Of a stretch of 64,000 bases of DNA, positions 60,757-64,000 are shown piece after piece; positions within the stretch are counted from its first letter, which is position 1, and each line of letters begins with the position of its first letter. A program made the position numbers and the translations under genes. The notes under the pieces were generated by a model. It had not been told where the DNA came from. It saw only the letters and a program-made list of their open reading frames with translations, and did not search any database. Source of the DNA: Eudorina sp. 2006-703-Eu-15 (lineage: Eukaryota; Chlorophyta; Chlorophyceae; Chlamydomonadales; Volvocaceae); contig BDSI01000031.1 in assembly GCA_003117195.1 (NCBI GenBank), positions 161,501 to 225,500 of the forward strand, given 5' to 3'.

Positions 60757-61715
60757 CTCCCCCCCCCCGCGGCCGCCCCGCCCAAGAGGACCCGATTGAC
60801 GAGGGCGCTGCGCAATGGCCGCCGCCGCCGCCGCCGCTGCCATGGTCGCCACGGGACGGCGGCGGCGGCGGCAGAGCCGCGCAGCGGCAGTCACAGAGTG
60901 CGAGCATAAACCCCCCTGGAGCGCGCTTGCCTGACCCGGCGTCGCCGCGGGTATCCCCGCCGGAAGGGGGCCAGCTGCCGGGCGGCCCGAGTGTACGATT
61001 GCAGCTGGCGGGGCCGCAACGCCTGAGGGATGTGGAGTCGCCGCAGTGGGACCAGGCACTGGAGTCTTTGCAGCGGCAGTTCGAGCTCCAACAGCAGCGG
61101 CAGCAACAGCAACAACAACAGCAACAACAACAGCAACAACAGCAGCAGGAGCTACAGCCGCAGCGGCGACGGTACGGGCAGCGGCAGGAGCAGCGACAGG
61201 CGGCAGTGCCGCCGCCTCAGCAATTGCAGCAGCACCAGCACCAGCAGCGGCAGGAGCAGGAGCAGGAGCAGCTACAGCCGCCGCAGCAGTACCAGCAGCA
61301 GCTAGAGCGACTGATCGAGCAGGAGCTGATGCTTCGGCGCGTCGGTCAGGATAGCGCTGTTGCCGCCGCCGCCGCCGCCGCCGCCGCTGCGAAGGCGGCG
61401 GCGGCACGGCGGCAGCTGCAGCTGCAGCTGCCCTTCTGCAACGAAGTACTGTTTGGTACCCCCCTGGACGACGAAAACGGCGACGAAGGCGATGCCGGTG
61501 GCGGCAGCGGCGGTGGCAGCGGCGGCTGGCAGCGGACGCAACCAGCTGGAGAGCAGCCGACAGGGCTGCAGCAAACCGCACCGCCGTTGTCGGCATCATC
61601 GTCGCTGACGGCGGCGGAGGCGGCGGTGGAATTGCTGAGACAGCTGGCGCTGCAGCTGGGCCGTCAGGCGGTGGCGGCGGCGGGCCCGGGTCCGGAAGCG
61701 CCGGGCCGAAGGTGA
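55111..61715 (+). CDS. VARL-family SAND-domain transcriptional regulator (RegA-like), about 1986 aa
   Basis: Putative nuclear DNA-binding regulator of the volvocine RegA-like (VARL) family, whose founder RegA keeps Volvox somatic cells from reproducing. Exons: 55111-58071, 58465-58560, 58812-61715, all phase 0. The conserved core spans all three: TVTLGQFVLQLRPDV, VECIEWPPESGNFVSRSHFE (about residues 933-987), IGGAATAKWYRSIRVLP and LEHLGSWLARFNLP (988-1019), then VFKGVGRRRNHPR. KWYRSIRV is the SAND-type DNA-contact segment. Everything else is low complexity: a Gln run near residues 205-225, Pro runs near 365-390, Ala and Gly/Glu tracts, and a Gln-rich region near 1775-1860. It is longer than Volvox RegA (about 1049 aa). 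An in-frame stop lies about 40 bp upstream of the ATG. Family assignment is firm, orthology to a named member is not. Confidence 0.85.
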
Positions 61716-62264
61716 AGTGGCGGGAGCCGACAAAGTTTGGGGCCGGTGGAGGGACACCGCCCGCGGGCCACCAACCCCTGCTCCATCTCAGCCCTAGGAT
61801 CCCTGCAGCCGCAGTCGGCGATCTAGAAAGGCGCGCCAAGGCGTCCCGCAAGCGCGGTTTCGGAGCTGTCCTGAACTGAACCGGCGCTGCCGGTGCACGT
61901 GGCGCGAAAGGAAGGAGGGGGCGGGAGCTCGGGACGGAGGACCGGGGATCTGGGCGCCGGAGGGAGGTCGTCTTGGAGGCGCGTCGGCGCATTTACAAAG
62001 CGCGTAGATAGTTGCGATGTGCAGCGTGGGTAAAAAAGAGGGTTGGGCAGCGTGCCTTACATGCAAGGTGCCGCGCATTCGCCGTGTCTTGGGCGTGAAT
62101 TGTGGGGATGGTTGGTTTTCAGGTTTGGGGTGATGGTGTTAAAAGCAGTTGATGGTCGTAGAGGTCGGAGATGTGGAGCACTCGTTAGATACAGCGCTTG
62201 CGGGGGAATGAGAGTAAAGGCCGAGGCGGGGCCAGATGAGATGAGAGCATTGGAGCGGTTGGGA

Positions 62265-62269
62265 TGTAA
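62265..62269 (+). promoter_or_regulatory. Candidate TGTAA polyadenylation motif of the VARL gene
   Basis: First TGTAA on the plus strand after the stop at 61715, about 550 bases downstream, a usual 3' UTR length in volvocine algae. Confidence 0.5.
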
Positions 62270-62440
62270 AAGTAAGGGATGGGCCGTCTGTACTGCTTGT
62301 TGTTGGTGTATTGGTTGGCCATATTGTACGGCCCTTGTGCAGCTTCAATCGATGGTCATCAGGTCTGGGCCCGGCGCTGGCGGGGGCCCAGGGGCGAAGA
62401 GGTTTGAACTCCTGCAGGAGCACAGGCGGGAATGTTCATG

Positions 62441-62442
62441 CA

Positions 62443-62479
<37 letters not shown>

Positions 62480-62565
62480 ATGGCTGCTGCTGCTGCGGCT
62501 GCTGCTGCTGCTGCGTATTTCGCTGCTGCGTATCTCGCTGCTGCGTATCTCGCTGCTGCTCCTGC
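62441..62565. repeat. (CTG)n trinucleotide repeat
   Basis: About 12 uninterrupted TGC/CTG units, a short break, more CTG units, then CTGCGTATCTCG repeated three times. All frames are open but none looks like a protein. Confidence 0.9.
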
Positions 62566-63339
62566 CACGGGGGCTCTGGGGACTCGACTTGGTCGCGCCC
62601 CGCTCGCGCGCCGTTGCACTGCGTACGGCACATGCGTTACTGGTACGGGCATGCTGCGCGGTGGTGTTGTTGCGTTTGTAGGCAGTGACAGCAATTGTCA
62701 GACATGCTCTTACGTCTTACCTGGTATTGGGTGTTAGGTGATAAGTTCTGTGGAGCGACGGGCCGCTGTGGTACCAGGGCGGGCAGGACCTTACGGGACC
62801 GCGCGCGCTTCCTTTCTTACAGTGTTACAGACAGTGTGCCGTATGAAACCCTAGGGGTCAAATGCCGATGGGGGACATGACGGGGGTCATCAGCGGTTGG
62901 GTTGGCAGCTCAGTCCCATCGGCCATCTGCAGAAGCACCCTCCCTGCCGGGGAGGGACTGCTGGCGCCGCGGCCCGGGTGTGAGGAAACCCCCGCGTCAC
63001 CCCCGCGTCTGTGTGCGTAGTGTGTGGGTGTGTGGGTGTGTAAAAGAGAACTGAGTGCGGGTGTGTGGGTGCGTGTGGGTGTGTGAGGGTGTGTGGGTGC
63101 GTGGGTGTGTGGGTGCGTGGTGTGTGGGTGTCGGTGTCGATTTGTCGTTGGCAAGTAAGGCAGGGGTGCGTGCCATGCAAGGGCCACACCTGCGCCCGTA
63201 CGGTTTTGAATGCGTCTATGTTGGTGCGGAATCCAGACCCGCGTGTGCTTCGCAGGGAAACCCTAAAGCCTCTCAATCCACACCAGGTACAATATTTCGT
63301 AACCATAAGCATGTTTTTGCGGGGACCCGGCTATATGTA

Positions 63340-63392
63340 CTGAAACCGTTACAAAGTGGAACCGTGTCCCGACCGAGTGGTCCGACCGGGTA
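63340..63392 (+). repeat. Dispersed repeat terminus, copy 4 (decayed)
   Basis: TGAAACCGTTACAAAGTGGAACCGTGTCCCGACCGAGTGG aligns with the blocks at 16757 and 51783 with about eight differences, followed by TCCGACCGGG in place of TCCAACGGG. Confidence 0.65.
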
Positions 63393-64000
63393 TATGCGTG
63401 AGTACATGCTTGTGTTATTTAAGCAGGCAGAACAGGAGTGCGTGACATGCGAGGGGCAAAGTGGCGCCCAATAGTTTGCCCGTATGCGCATGCTTGTGTG
63501 TGTGTGGTTGCACATGTGGTTGCACATGCTTGTGTGTGTGCGTGTGGTTGCAATTTCTTCCTGTTCAGGATGCTAAGGCGAGGAGTCTGTGGTCAGTGCT
63601 TGCGCGGTCTTTTCCGGTGAGCCGATCGAACTCATAAGCGCATCAAGCAAATCGTCATCATTAGCTATGGTCGTACGGTAACCCGGCGAGGGCCGTCATC
63701 ACGGCCGGAACCACGAGGGCAGGCAGTACCCAATGGGCATGTGGCCACACCAGTACTTGAAGGGACTCTGCACAGAAAGGCGACCTGATCCGCCTGCGTG
63801 GACGGCCATGCATGCGATGTGAGCGCATATGGAACACTGCGCGCACGAACGGTCTGATGGCCCTGGCAACCTATCTTTTCCTGTGGTGTCTCTGAAGTAC
63901 ACCTTTTCCTGATGCCCACTGGGGATCAGCGGCCCCACCGGGCGGCATGCGCAGCCCGGGCCGCACATCCTAATCAGGGCGCACGTCGTTTATACTTGCC

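Larger units (their letters stand above)
61716..64000. other. 3' flank of the VARL gene and right end of window; no gene seen
   Basis: Contains the putative VARL 3' UTR, a CTG repeat, TG/GGTG-rich low complexity (63010-63140 and 63495-63550), and a decayed copy of the dispersed repeat end at 63340. The open frames near 63660-63968 on the minus strand have no recognisable motif. Confidence 0.5.

Noticed and set aside
55111..61715. Naming the VARL gene regA
   Set aside because: Only the shared core can be judged by eye; length and core position differ from RegA, and several paralogs exist, so orthology cannot be claimed.
59899..61992. Minus-strand open frame of about 700 codons opposite the VARL gene
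   Set aside because: Composed of Ala, Arg and Pro runs that mirror the GC-rich repeats of the sense strand; no motif. The sense frame carries the conserved core.
62359..62694. Gln- or Ser-rich protein on the minus strand
   Set aside because: All frames across the CTG repeat are open; no start, splice site or conserved residue supports a protein.

Overview
The window is nuclear DNA of a green alga, most likely a volvocine (Chlamydomonas/Gonium/Volvox group). It is GC-rich, its genes are split into many small exons separated by short GT-AG introns, and polypyrimidine/CAG acceptors and TGTAA polyadenylation motifs are visible. The encoded set is plant/algal: a SOUL/NTF2-like protein of the HBP5 type and a SAND-domain protein with the VARL core, which is known only from volvocine algae. 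I rebuilt the gene models by eye from splice sites, reading-phase continuity and resemblance to known families. No search or transcript data were available, and species and gene names are inferences.

Layout. 1-15209 (+): PAN2, the deadenylase nuclease of the PAN2-PAN3 complex, 5' end outside the window, 28 exons placed. 15210-18281: intergenic, convergent 3' ends, with a fragment of a dispersed repeat. 18282-22470 (-): chloroplast-type SOUL heme-binding protein (HBP5-like), 9 exons. 22978-23915 (-): cytochrome c oxidase subunit 6b/COX12, 7 exons. 24279-26720 (+): 20S proteasome alpha subunit 6 (PSMA1/PAF type), 5 exons, divergent from COX12 over 363 bp. About 26807-28009 (-): a probable gene I do not recognise. 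28282-40268 (-): a four-RRM nucleolar protein (RBM28/NOP4), 23 exons. 40269-55110: a 14.8-kb island of lower GC with non-LTR retrotransposon fragments (two tail to tail), a hAT-type MITE, palindromic repeats, a long (TA)n tract and a few orphan ORFs. 55111-61715 (+): a very large VARL/SAND-domain protein (about 1986 aa), the volvocine family that contains regA. 61716-64000: 3' flank and repeats.

The genes do not form a pathway; they are separate housekeeping functions (mRNA deadenylation, respiration, proteolysis, ribosome assembly, tetrapyrrole/heme binding) next to a lineage-specific transcriptional regulator. The regulator, isolated behind a transposon-rich island, is the most interesting locus. 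Other signals worth checking are the 12-bp palindrome GACCCATGGGTC scattered through introns and exons, a dispersed repeat end GTAACCGTTACAAGG present four times, a perfect 207-bp duplication in a PAN2 intron that copies an exon end and its donor, and a GC-AG intron in the proteasome gene.
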